Shown: positions 7,922 to 16,163 of the stretch, piece by piece
How the letters are laid out: each line of letters begins with the position of its first letter
How positions within the stretch are numbered: the first letter of the stretch is position 1
Position numbers and translations under genes: made by a program
NCBI RefSeq assembly: GCF_002368035.1
Contig: NZ_AP018222.1
Coordinates: forward strand, 3,326,534-3,390,533
DNA: 64,000 nucleotides
Direction: 5' to 3'
Source: Nostoc linckia NIES-25
GTDB taxonomy: Bacteria > Cyanobacteriota > Cyanobacteriia > Cyanobacteriales > Nostocaceae
Notes under the pieces: model-generated
Told to the model about the DNA's origin: nothing
Database searches by the model: none
The model's input: only the letters and a program-made list of their open reading frames with translations

Positions 7922-8045
7922 TCATTTGTCCTTTGTCTTTTATCGTCTGTCATTTGTCCTTTGTCCTTCGTCCTTATGTTTATTTACTAATGACCAATGA
8001 CTAATGACTAATGACCAATGACCAATGACCAATGACTAATGACTA
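7920..8045. repeat. Heptamer repeat array between deoC and recO
   Basis: TTTGTCC/TTTGTCT units (7922-7975) face ATGACTA/ATGACCA units (7988-8045), which form a potential long hairpin. The array begins inside the deoC stop codon and its last unit runs into the recO start codon (ATGACTAATGAG), so it spans the entire intergenic region. Confidence 0.9.
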
Positions 8046-8951
8046 ATGAGTAGAACCTACAAAGCAACCGGAATTAATCTTAAAACCCAGGCGCTCGGAG
8101 AATCGGATAAAATAGTGACAATTTTGACACCAGAATTCGGTCTAGTTCGAGCAGTGGCTCCAGGGGCACGCAAGCACAACTCAAGCTTGGGCGGTAGGAG
8201 CGGTATGTTCGTTGTGAATGAACTATTGATTGCCAAGGGGCGATCGCTTGATAAAATTACCCAAGCACAGACTTTAAAAACTTATCCAGGTCTAGCTAAA
8301 GATTTGGGGAAATTAGCTGCTAGTCAGTATTTAGCAGAAATAGTACTGTCTCAAGCTTTAAGCGAACAACCCCAAGAAGAACTTTACGAGTTATTCAACG
8401 AACATCTCCATCGATTGGAGGTGTTGCCTAGTAGAAATACGTCTGCTGTTTTAGCTCATCTGGCTCATGGGGTGTTTCACCTTTTAGCCTTAGCAGGACT
8501 GACGCCGCAAGTCCAAGTTTGTTGCTTGTCTGGGCGACCCCTGAAGCCAGACTTTACAGACCCCAACTGGCAGGTAGGATTTAGCAGCCCTGCGGGTGGA
8601 ACGGTTTGTTTAGAAGCTTGGAAAAGTTTGCGAACAGATGCGGAGATGGGGAGATGGACAGATGGGGAAGAAGTAACGAATGCCCCATCCCCTATACCCA
8701 ACGCCCAAACAGTTGTTGTTCATCGGCAAGAAATACCTGTGATTTCCAGTCGTCCTGGTGCAATGGAACTAGCTTTGCTTCAACATCTATCGCAACCAGA
8801 GATCGTACAAATTGATGGTGCTAGAGATATTAACTGGTTATCTGTTGAGCAGATTTTACGCCAGTATGCTCAGTATCAATTAAGCCGCCCTATTCGCTCT
8901 GCTACCTTGATCGACTCTTATTTTGCTGCCAACCATGATGCAATCGTCTGA
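8046..8951 (+). CDS. recO: DNA repair protein RecO
   Basis: RecO loads RecA onto SSB-coated single-stranded DNA with RecR in recombinational repair. The 301-residue protein has the N-terminal OB-fold (YKATGINLKTQALGESD, then IVTILTPEFGLVRAVAPGAR), a helical middle, and a C-terminal part ending in a conserved-looking SATLIDSYF region. Around residues 200-220 is a segment (AEMGRWTDGEEVTNAPSP) encoded by GGGGAGATGG-type DNA that resembles intergenic repeats of this genome and probably represents an in-frame insertion. The ATG start is supplied by the last unit of the upstream repeat array, and no clear Shine-Dalgarno box is seen. Confidence 0.93.
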   Translation: MSRTYKATGINLKTQALGESDKIVTILTPEFGLVRAVAPGARKHNSSLGGRSGMFVVNELLIAKGRSLDKITQAQTLKTYPGLAKDLGKLAASQYLAEIVLSQALSEQPQEELYELFNEHLHRLEVLPSRNTSAVLAHLAHGVFHLLALAGLTPQVQVCCLSGRPLKPDFTDPNWQVGFSSPAGGTVCLEAWKSLRTDAEMGRWTDGEEVTNAPSPIPNAQTVVVHRQEIPVISSRPGAMELALLQHLSQPEIVQIDGARDINWLSVEQILRQYAQYQLSRPIRSATLIDSYFAANHDAIV

Positions 8952-10569
8952 TTTGGATACAAAAATCCTACCTTTATCACCAAGCCTGATTAAAAAACAG
9001 AATAGGGCATCAGACCATACAGTAACTAATCATCTGAGTGCCGTCTCTAAGTCTACACCTCATCAAATCAATGGCCAAGAAATGTCCCCAAAAGACGTTT
9101 CTCAAAGCGATCGAAGTTGGACAGAGGAAACATCGGAAGCACCAAACCAAGACCAATTAACCAATGGTCAGGCTGATAAAAATAGTGATACAGATAACGG
9201 GTTAGGTCTACGCAATGGAAAGAATTTACCAGTAAGCACTATTCCAGAAACAGAACCACCGAAAATAGATGAGGCTGGGCTAGAAAATTCAAAACAGCGG
9301 GGATTTGTACCAGTATTAAAAAACTTGAATTTCCTGGCTCTTTGGGGGGGGCAAGTTTTTTGTCAACTGGCAGATAAAGTTTATTTGGTGTTAATGATTG
9401 CTTTGATTAATACTCAGTTTCAGGGTGGAAATCAGAGCATTAGTGGATGGGTATCAGCTTTAATGATGGCTTTTACTATTCCAGCAGTATTGTTTGGTTC
9501 TGTCGCAGGTGTGTTTGTAGACCGCTGGTCGAAAAAAGCTGTGCTGGTGGCTACGAATGTTTGGCGCGGTATCCTAGTTTTGTCAATTCCCTTTCTATTG
9601 TGGTTGACTCATGATTGGAGACCCATAGGAGTTTTACCAGTGGGTTTTTTAATCATCTTGGCTGTGACTTTTTTAGTTTCCACATTGACGCAGTTTTTTG
9701 CACCAGCCGAACAAGCAGCAATTCCTCTGGTAGTAGAAGAACAGCATTTACTCTCGGCTAATTCGCTTTATACAACAACAATGATGGCATCAGTAATTGT
9801 TGGGTTTGCCGTTGGAGAACCGTTATTAGCGATCGCTGATGGACTTTGGTTGCAGTTTAGTGGTAGTAATGGTTTGGGGAAAGAGCTTTTGGTAGGTGGC
9901 AGTTATGCGATCGCTGGAATCATTTTGTTCCTGCTGAGAACTAACGAAAAACCTCACGCACCCGAAACCGAATTTCCTCATGTGTTCTCTGACTTGCGAG
10001 ATGGTCTATCCTACCTGCAAGCAAATCATCGCGTCCGTAATGCTTTACTCCAGCTGATTATCTTGTTTTCTATCTTCGCAGCTTTAACTGTTTTAGCTGT
10101 TCGGATGGCAGAAATAATTCCCAACATGAAAGCCTCCCAATTTGGCTTTTTACTTGCAGCTGGTGGTGTTGGCATTGCAGCCGGAGCAACAATTCTCGGT
10201 CAGTTTGGTCAACGCTTCTCATACACACAACTAAGCCTGTGCGGTTGTTTCGGTATGGCAGCATCGCTGATAGGGATTTCTGTGTTTACAACACATTTGT
10301 GGATAGTTTTGTTACTAATTACCTTATTAGGTATTTTTGGCGCACTAGTAGGCATTCCTATGCAAACGGCGATTCAGACAGAAACACCTCCAGAAATGCG
10401 TGGTAAAGTTTTTGGTTTGCAGAACAATGTAATTAATATTGCTCTGTCTTTACCTTTGGCATTAGCTGGTGTAGCAGAAACTTTTGTGGGCTTACAGGCA
10501 GTTTTTTTCGGATTAGCAGCGATCGCTTTTTCAGGAGGAATATTAACCTGGTATAACTCACATCAGTAG
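8935..10569 (+). CDS. MFS transporter with a long N-terminal hydrophilic extension
   Basis: A major-facilitator protein of the MFS_3/EntS-like group, probably an exporter in the plasma membrane. I use the ATG at 8935 (or 8938), giving about 544 residues and a 14-17 nt overlap with recO, which suggests coupling; an upstream TTG is less likely. Residues 1-125 or so are hydrophilic, rich in Ser, Asn, Gln and Asp, and without a recognised domain. The transport domain then starts near NLNFLALWGGQVFCQLAD and shows about 12 hydrophobic segments, with the loop motif GVFVDRWSKKAVL after the second helix pair. The substrate is unknown. Confidence 0.85.
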   Translation: MMQSSDLDTKILPLSPSLIKKQNRASDHTVTNHLSAVSKSTPHQINGQEMSPKDVSQSDRSWTEETSEAPNQDQLTNGQADKNSDTDNGLGLRNGKNLPVSTIPETEPPKIDEAGLENSKQRGFVPVLKNLNFLALWGGQVFCQLADKVYLVLMIALINTQFQGGNQSISGWVSALMMAFTIPAVLFGSVAGVFVDRWSKKAVLVATNVWRGILVLSIPFLLWLTHDWRPIGVLPVGFLIILAVTFLVSTLTQFFAPAEQAAIPLVVEEQHLLSANSLYTTTMMASVIVGFAVGEPLLAIADGLWLQFSGSNGLGKELLVGGSYAIAGIILFLLRTNEKPHAPETEFPHVFSDLRDGLSYLQANHRVRNALLQLIILFSIFAALTVLAVRMAEIIPNMKASQFGFLLAAGGVGIAAGATILGQFGQRFSYTQLSLCGCFGMAASLIGISVFTTHLWIVLLLITLLGIFGALVGIPMQTAIQTETPPEMRGKVFGLQNNVINIALSLPLALAGVAETFVGLQAVFFGLAAIAFSGGILTWYNSHQ

Positions 10570-10920
10570 TTATTAACAGGAGCTATTATTCATTACCTCG
10601 AAATAATTACTAATTTACTTAAAAATTTTGTCTTCGTGCTAAACTAAGTCCAGTCAAAATTTATCGCATACTTGCCGCATATCAATCTGAGCATTAGCCA
10701 GAATAAGTTGTTTAAATATCACAAATTAACAACTTATTCAGTAGAATCAAGAAAGCCATAAATTCACCAGTTTAATTAGCTAAAAAATTAGCTTTTTAAA
10801 CTAATTTTTGGCATATATTCTCTAATAAGTATAAACCAGCAAGTGTAACACGATAAAAGTAACAAAGGACGCAAAGTTAATTAATACATCAAACCCGCTT
10901 TTTTTACAGCCAAATAAAGA
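10570..10920. other. AT-rich intergenic region
   Basis: 351 bp without an ORF or a clear repeat. An imperfect AATTAGC/GCTTTTTAAACTAATT palindrome lies near 10786-10810. The region must hold the promoter of the following glycosyltransferase, but I cannot place -35/-10 boxes with confidence. Confidence 0.5.
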
Positions 10921-12069
10921 ATGCGTATAGCCTGGATTGGAAAAAAATCGCCCTTTTGCGGTAATGTCACATACAGTCGAGAAATAACAAATGCCTTGCT
11001 AGACAGGGGACATCAAGTTAGTTTTCTCCACTTCGCACAAGAAGAATCAGAACCTGAAAATTGGCCAAATCTTCAAGAGGTTCCCTTACCTTTCATTTAT
11101 AAGTCCCAGGTTTACACAATCCCTACTTTTAAGGCAACCAAAGTCTTAACCGATTCACTGCGAGAAATTAAGCCAGATATCGTCCATGCTTCCTTAACTT
11201 TATCTCCTCTAGACTTTTTTTTACCAGAAATCTGTGAGGAACTGAAACTACCTTTAATTGCTACTTTTCATACACCTTTTGCTGGTAAGGGAGCAAAGCT
11301 GATATCAGGAACACAGCTTTTGGCTTATCAGCTCTATGCGCCTTTTTTAGTTAACTACGATCGCGTGATTGTATTTTCCCAAATTCAGCGAGAATTATTG
11401 GCAGGGATGGGTGTAAGGGAAAAAAATATTGCGATCATCCCTAACGGTGTTGATACCATAAAGTATTCTCCAGGGGCTTCTAAAGTCAAAGCAGAATTTC
11501 AAGCCGAACGCTTATTTGTTTATCAAGGTCGCATAGCACCAGAGAAAAATGTTGAACCTTTGCTGAGAGCTTGGAAACAGTCGCCAATGCAAGCTAATAG
11601 CAAGCTGTTAATTGTTGGCGACGGGCCTTTAAAGTCTTCTTTAGAACCGTTTTATGGTTGGGAATACGGAATTATTTGGTTAGGATTTGTTGCTGATGAA
11701 AATCGGCGGATCGAAATTTTGCGGGGTGCAGATGTATTTATTTTGCCTTCATTGGTTGAAGGACTATCTTTATCTTTATTAGAAGCAATGTCATCAGGGT
11801 TGGCTTGTTTGGCAACAGATGTCGGTGCAGACGGAGAAGTCTTAGAAAAGGGAGCCGGTATAGTTATTAATACCAAAACAGTGCGATCGCAATTGAGAAC
11901 TCTCTTACCAGTATTACAAGATCATCCAGAGTTAACAATACTACTAGGGCAAAAAGCTAGACAGCGTGTATTAGACCGCTATACTCTCAGTAAAAATATT
12001 ACTCTGCTAGAAGAACTTTATAAAGAAGTTTTAACACAGCGACCTTTACCGCTCAGTCATAGAGCATAA
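10921..12069 (+). CDS. GT4 glycosyltransferase
   Basis: A 382-residue GT-B fold enzyme. The N-terminal domain starts MRIAWIGKKSPFCGNVTY, and the C-terminal domain contains VYQGRIAPEKNVEPLL, LIVGDGPLK and the donor-site E-x7-E region PSLVEGLSLSLLEAM. No transmembrane helix is evident, so it probably acts at the inner face of a membrane. The IGKKSPFCGNVTY start belongs to a cyanobacterial group that I think includes galactolipid (DGDG) synthases of the slr1508 type, but I am not sure enough to name it. It is monocistronic as far as the sequence shows. Confidence 0.85.
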   Translation: MRIAWIGKKSPFCGNVTYSREITNALLDRGHQVSFLHFAQEESEPENWPNLQEVPLPFIYKSQVYTIPTFKATKVLTDSLREIKPDIVHASLTLSPLDFFLPEICEELKLPLIATFHTPFAGKGAKLISGTQLLAYQLYAPFLVNYDRVIVFSQIQRELLAGMGVREKNIAIIPNGVDTIKYSPGASKVKAEFQAERLFVYQGRIAPEKNVEPLLRAWKQSPMQANSKLLIVGDGPLKSSLEPFYGWEYGIIWLGFVADENRRIEILRGADVFILPSLVEGLSLSLLEAMSSGLACLATDVGADGEVLEKGAGIVINTKTVRSQLRTLLPVLQDHPELTILLGQKARQRVLDRYTLSKNITLLEELYKEVLTQRPLPLSHRA

Positions 12070-12323
12070 AGAAAAGGAGAAAGGGCGATCTCAATTTTTT
12101 AGCTCATCATTGTTGTGGAGACACACCACACCTTTTCTTCATTAGTATTCGTTTGTATAAGCCGTACATACAACGCTAGAATGACTAGATAAGCTGTTAA
12201 GCACCTAATTTGCACATTTAGACAGCTCTTGAGCAGAGGGGCCGGGGAGAAGGATTGATGCTTTTTCTCCAAAATCAACAATATGCAAGTTAAATGCGTA
12301 TTAGCTTAAAAGGAGAGTTATTG

Positions 12324-12782
12324 ATGTCCCAAAGTGAAGTTGTGACTGTTCGGCTGACTCCAGAATTATATAAATCCAATTACCTGCAATGGTTAGAGGA
12401 GACTATTAAATGTCTCAAAACCAGGCAATTAGAAAAGGTTGACTATGAAAACTTAATAGAAGAACTGGAAGATTTGGCGAAAAACGAAAAAAGGCGAGTT
12501 AGAAGTCTGTTGGAACAGATTATTAGACATTTACTGCTTTATCAATATTGGGATGTAGAAAAGCCAAGAAATGCTAATCATTGGGCTGCGGAAATTGTTA
12601 GTTTTCGCAATCAAATCAATGAAGATTTAAGTGCCAATTTACGCAACCATTTGGAGGAGAATTTCAGCATAATTTACAGTAATGCATTAGATTATGTTAG
12701 AGCTAAAACAAAGCTGACTAATTTACCTGAATTATGTCCTTATAGCTTAGAGCAAATTTTGGACAAAGATTGGTTACCTTAA
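12324..12782 (+). CDS. DUF29 family protein
   Basis: DUF29 proteins are small, all-helical and strongly expanded in cyanobacteria; their function is unknown. The start at 12324 (MSQSEVVTVRL) is chosen because AAAGGAGAG lies about 8 nt before it; the in-frame ATG at 12294 has no such box. The 152-residue product has the family pattern: YLQWLEETIKCLK at the start, LIEELEDLAKNEKRRV, LLEQIIRHLLLYQYW, and the closing CPYSLEQILDKDWLP. It stands alone between a glycosyltransferase and a convergent protease gene. Confidence 0.88.
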   Translation: MSQSEVVTVRLTPELYKSNYLQWLEETIKCLKTRQLEKVDYENLIEELEDLAKNEKRRVRSLLEQIIRHLLLYQYWDVEKPRNANHWAAEIVSFRNQINEDLSANLRNHLEENFSIIYSNALDYVRAKTKLTNLPELCPYSLEQILDKDWLP

Positions 12783-12821
12783 TTTGGAATTTTGATTCTT
12801 TGCCTGAGATATATTCATTTT

Positions 12822-13634
12822 TCAATTATCTACTAAAGGCCATCCCAAACTAGTTGGCTGTTCGTAAACCCGCTTCAAAGTATTCACATCCCTAACGGAA
12901 ATAAGCGACGGTTTACGAACTTGGGAAAAGTATAAAGCATCGGTTTGTAGCGGGCTATGGCCCCAAATTCCCAAAGCGTGTCCGAGTTCGTGGCGGGCTG
13001 CTGCTTGGATATACTCACCTGTTTGACTGGGACTTAGCAAGATGGTGAAGCGGTGGAATAGAACTTTATTGTTGGTGTATAACTCGTAAGTGGTTTGTGC
13101 CGATCGCGCACGGGGTATATTACTACCTGGAGAAATTTGTAGAGGTGGTGCTTTTCGCACAATCGTAATATCAGCAACTTCTGGCTGTTGGACTACTGTC
13201 ACAGGCAAATAAGTATTCCATTCCTGCACAGCTTCTAAGATACTTTTCACCCATACTTGAGCTTGTTTTTCGCTCGCGGCTTTTGGTGTTTCTACGTAAA
13301 CTTTAATAGGAAATTGCGACCAAATTAAATAACCAACTTCAGTTGTTGTGACTTGTGAAAAGTAATCGCCACTGTTGGTGTTATCTTGCCACTGTGCGAG
13401 CGTGGGCGGCAAGGGATGAGGTTTTGGTGAAGGGGAGAAGGAGAGAGGGGAAGATGAAACAGTGGGGGAGATGGGGAGATAACGTGAATAAGCAATGCTC
13501 ATTGCGCCATGCCCCAAGCTAGTAAAAACAACTAGCAGCCCTGTGCCAATAGTTAAGCCAAGAGCTGCTAATAATCGCTGTCTAATTAAATTTTTGGGGG
13601 TTTTAGGTGTTGAGTATTGCGTTTTGTTCCTCAT
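12822..13634 (-). CDS. Membrane-anchored matrixin-like (M10A) metallopeptidase
   Basis: A 270-residue protein with one N-terminal hydrophobic segment (about residues 19-42), so it is exported or anchored. A Ser/Pro-rich linker follows (about 55-80), then a catalytic domain with the metzincin zinc motif HELGHALGIWGH (HExxHxxGxxH) near residue 217. The downstream Met-turn is not obvious. Matrixin-like proteins of this kind are common in cyanobacteria; substrates are unknown. The linker is encoded by CTCCCCATCTCCCCC-like DNA that resembles intergenic repeats. The gene is convergent with the DUF29 gene and 18 nt downstream of secG. Confidence 0.82.
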   Translation of the reverse strand: MRNKTQYSTPKTPKNLIRQRLLAALGLTIGTGLLVVFTSLGHGAMSIAYSRYLPISPTVSSSPLSFSPSPKPHPLPPTLAQWQDNTNSGDYFSQVTTTEVGYLIWSQFPIKVYVETPKAASEKQAQVWVKSILEAVQEWNTYLPVTVVQQPEVADITIVRKAPPLQISPGSNIPRARSAQTTYELYTNNKVLFHRFTILLSPSQTGEYIQAAARHELGHALGIWGHSPLQTDALYFSQVRKPSLISVRDVNTLKRVYEQPTSLGWPLVDN

Positions 13635-13652
13635 CTTGCCCTTACCCCATCT

Positions 13653-13886
13653 TTATTTAGGCAGCCAGCCAGCACTTAAAACTACTGTTAAACCAAGAAA
13701 AATGACTGTCAACGCCCAGGTAACTCGGTTTAAGGTATTTTCTGCACTTTTAGTGCTGCTAAATAGCTGAGCTTGTCCACCAATGGCTCCAATACCATCA
13801 CCTTTGGGGCTATGCAGCAAAACTAAGATAATCAGACCAACGGCAGAAAAGGCCCAAATGCCTTGCACGATATTAGTAACTGTCAT
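13653..13886 (-). CDS. secG: Preprotein translocase subunit SecG
   Basis: SecG joins SecYE in the plasma-membrane protein translocase. The 77-residue product has two transmembrane helices (about 5-25 and 52-73) joined by the conserved loop HSPKGDGIGAIGGQAQLF. The length is normal. It lies downstream of gpmI, separated by a repeat array, and just ahead of the metallopeptidase gene. Confidence 0.93.
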   Translation of the reverse strand: MTVTNIVQGIWAFSAVGLIILVLLHSPKGDGIGAIGGQAQLFSSTKSAENTLNRVTWALTVIFLGLTVVLSAGWLPK

Positions 13887-13916
13887 GGTAGCAATCTCAT
13901 TTATAACAAGTTTTAA

Positions 13917-14023
13917 AAAAGAGGAGTTAGGAGTTAGGAGTTAAGAGTTGGGAGTTAGGAAAGTCTGAATTTATCGATCTTCACTATTAACTCCTCACTA
14001 TTAACTCTTCACTCTTAACTTTT
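13917..14023. repeat. GGAGTTA-type heptamer array, opposed halves
   Basis: GGAGTTA units (13921-13962) face TAACTCC/TAACTCT units (13988-14022) and could pair as one hairpin between gpmI and secG. The array abuts the gpmI stop codon. Confidence 0.85.
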
Positions 14024-15622
14024 TTACAAGCCGACTTGCACGGGGGTGCGAGTACGTTGTAAGTCATATTCTGCTGTTTTCAGCAGCGATCGCCCTGTCA
14101 TTTCTGGTGGTTGAGGCAGCTGTAAAATCTCTAGAATGGTGGGAGCGATGTCGGCTAGCTTGCCATCGCTTCGCAGTTCGACATTTGTACCATATCCGGG
14201 GATTTTGACTTTTTCTCCTTCCACGAGGATAAAGGGGACTGGATTAGTTGTGTGAGCTGTCCAGGGGTTACCCTCTTCATCTAGCATATACTCGGCGTTA
14301 CCATGATCGGCAGTAATAATTGTTGTGCCGCCGGCTTTGATAACGCTCTCTAATAAGCGTCCCAAACAGCGATCGACTGTTTCAATGGCTGTAATCGTGG
14401 CTTCAATTTGACCAGTATGCCCTACCATGTCTGGATTGGCATAATTAATCACAACTAAAGAATATAAACCTTTTTGAATGGCAGCGATCGCTACGTCTGT
14501 AACTGCGGTTGCTGACATTGCTGGGGCGTGGTCGTAAGTCGCTACCATTGGACTGCTGACTAATTCCCTGTCTTCACCAGGAAAAGGTTCCTCCAAACCG
14601 CCGTTAAAGAAATACGTGACGTGGGCATATTTTTCTGTTTCAGCGGTGCGGAATTGCTTGAGATTGTGATTCGCTATCACTCCTCCCAGAATATTATTGA
14701 GATTTTGTGGCTCAAAAGCCACAGCTACGGGTAAGTCTTGGTCGTATTGGGTAAACGTGACAAATGACAGCGGTGTGATTTGCTGTCTTTCAAAACCGTT
14801 AAATTCAGGGCTGACAAAGGCTTGAGTTAGTTGTCTGGCGCGGTCGGGGCGGAAGTTGAAAAATATCACCCCATCCCCTGGTTTTACTGCGCCTGGGGCA
14901 ATTCGGATTGGTAGGACAAATTCGTCCTTCACTCCTTGGGCGTAAGATGCTTCCAAGACTTCTACAGCCGTGAGACCATTACCAACAGTATCTTGGGTCA
15001 TGACATCGTAGGCGCGTTTTACTCGATCCCAGCGGCGATCGCGATCCATCGCGTAGTAGCGACCGCTGACGGTGACTATGCGCCCGATTCCGATGCGGTC
15101 TATATAATCTTGTAGCTGGGCGATCGCTTTTACGCCCTCCGTTGGCGCGGTGTCACGACCATCAGTAATTGCGTGGATACAAACTTCTGAAATTCGCTGC
15201 TCTTTAGCTAAGTCAAGTAGACCAAATAGATGGGTGATATGGGAATGTACCCCACCCTCAGAACAAAGCCCTATTAGATGTAGCTTGCCATTTTGAGAGC
15301 GAACTTTCTGGCAAATTTTGACAAGTGCTGGGTTGGAAGTGATAGAACCATCTTCGACCGCATCGGAGATGCGTACCAGTTCTTGCGGTACAACTCGCCC
15401 AGCACCAATGTTCAAATGACCAACTTCTGAGTTGCCCATTTGACCATCTGGCAACCCTACGGCTTTTCCTGATGTGTGGATGAGGGTATGCGGGTAAGCT
15501 GCCCATAAACTGTCCACAATGGGAGTTTTAGCAGCAACAATAGCGTTTCCTCGCGTCTGCTCGCAGTAGCCCCATCCGTCTAAAATGACTAGCACCACAG
15601 GAGCAACAGGTGCTTTGGTCAT
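14024..15622 (-). CDS. gpmI: 2,3-bisphosphoglycerate-independent phosphoglycerate mutase
   Basis: GpmI interconverts 3- and 2-phosphoglycerate in glycolysis and carbon fixation metabolism and needs Mn2+. The 532-residue protein has the metal-binding LDGWG (D15), the phosphoserine nucleophile S65 in QMGNSEVGHLNIGAGR, DGRDTAPTEG, and the C-terminal ITADHGNAEYM of the alkaline-phosphatase superfamily. The length is typical for the cyanobacterial enzyme. secG follows on the same strand. Confidence 0.96.
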   Translation of the reverse strand: MTKAPVAPVVLVILDGWGYCEQTRGNAIVAAKTPIVDSLWAAYPHTLIHTSGKAVGLPDGQMGNSEVGHLNIGAGRVVPQELVRISDAVEDGSITSNPALVKICQKVRSQNGKLHLIGLCSEGGVHSHITHLFGLLDLAKEQRISEVCIHAITDGRDTAPTEGVKAIAQLQDYIDRIGIGRIVTVSGRYYAMDRDRRWDRVKRAYDVMTQDTVGNGLTAVEVLEASYAQGVKDEFVLPIRIAPGAVKPGDGVIFFNFRPDRARQLTQAFVSPEFNGFERQQITPLSFVTFTQYDQDLPVAVAFEPQNLNNILGGVIANHNLKQFRTAETEKYAHVTYFFNGGLEEPFPGEDRELVSSPMVATYDHAPAMSATAVTDVAIAAIQKGLYSLVVINYANPDMVGHTGQIEATITAIETVDRCLGRLLESVIKAGGTTIITADHGNAEYMLDEEGNPWTAHTTNPVPFILVEGEKVKIPGYGTNVELRSDGKLADIAPTILEILQLPQPPEMTGRSLLKTAEYDLQRTRTPVQVGL

Positions 15623-16163
15623 AGTAAAATTGCCCTTTACTTTTTGTAATACCCGAATGATACCATTGCTAATCGCCGCCGCAAGTGAATTTCTGCTTAT
15701 TAACTTCTTTTATGAACTACTTGCAGCTTTTTGAGACATTTATTAAATAATAGTAATCTTTCTATGATGATTTAGATCTTGAATAATCAGCGATTATTTA
15801 GTAAGCTGTCATCCTTTTAAGTTGCATATCAACTCGTCAGGTTGTCCTGCGTCCTTTGTCATTTGTTGGTGGTAACTCATGACTAAATTACTAATGACCA
15901 ATGACAGTCTCCATCGCAAAATGCAACGTTCGGGTATGTTAGGTTATTAGCTGTATAGTACAGGCTGAAATTAACAAAAAGTTAACAGTTATCAGTCGCA
16001 CTGATACAGCCTATTTCAGGTAAATGAATTACACTCTTTGGGGCACAATATATTGTGCCCCTACGATTATCTTTACCTCACTGTAGGTGATAAGTGGTGT
16101 TAACCAAGCCAGAAAACTGACAAATGATAACTGTTGAACTTTACTAACCAATATTTCAGTTTT
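15623..16163. other. Gene-free region with repeats and a perfect palindrome
   Basis: No ORF is credible. It holds a short ATGAC heptamer remnant (about 15845-15907) and a perfect 22-bp palindrome GGGGCACAATA/TATTGTGCCCC at 16040-16061, followed by CTACGATTATCT. The same tail follows the palindrome at 49083-49110. Confidence 0.6.

Noticed and set aside
12099..12281. 60-codon ORF upstream of the first DUF29 gene
   Set aside because: No supporting signal; likely chance.
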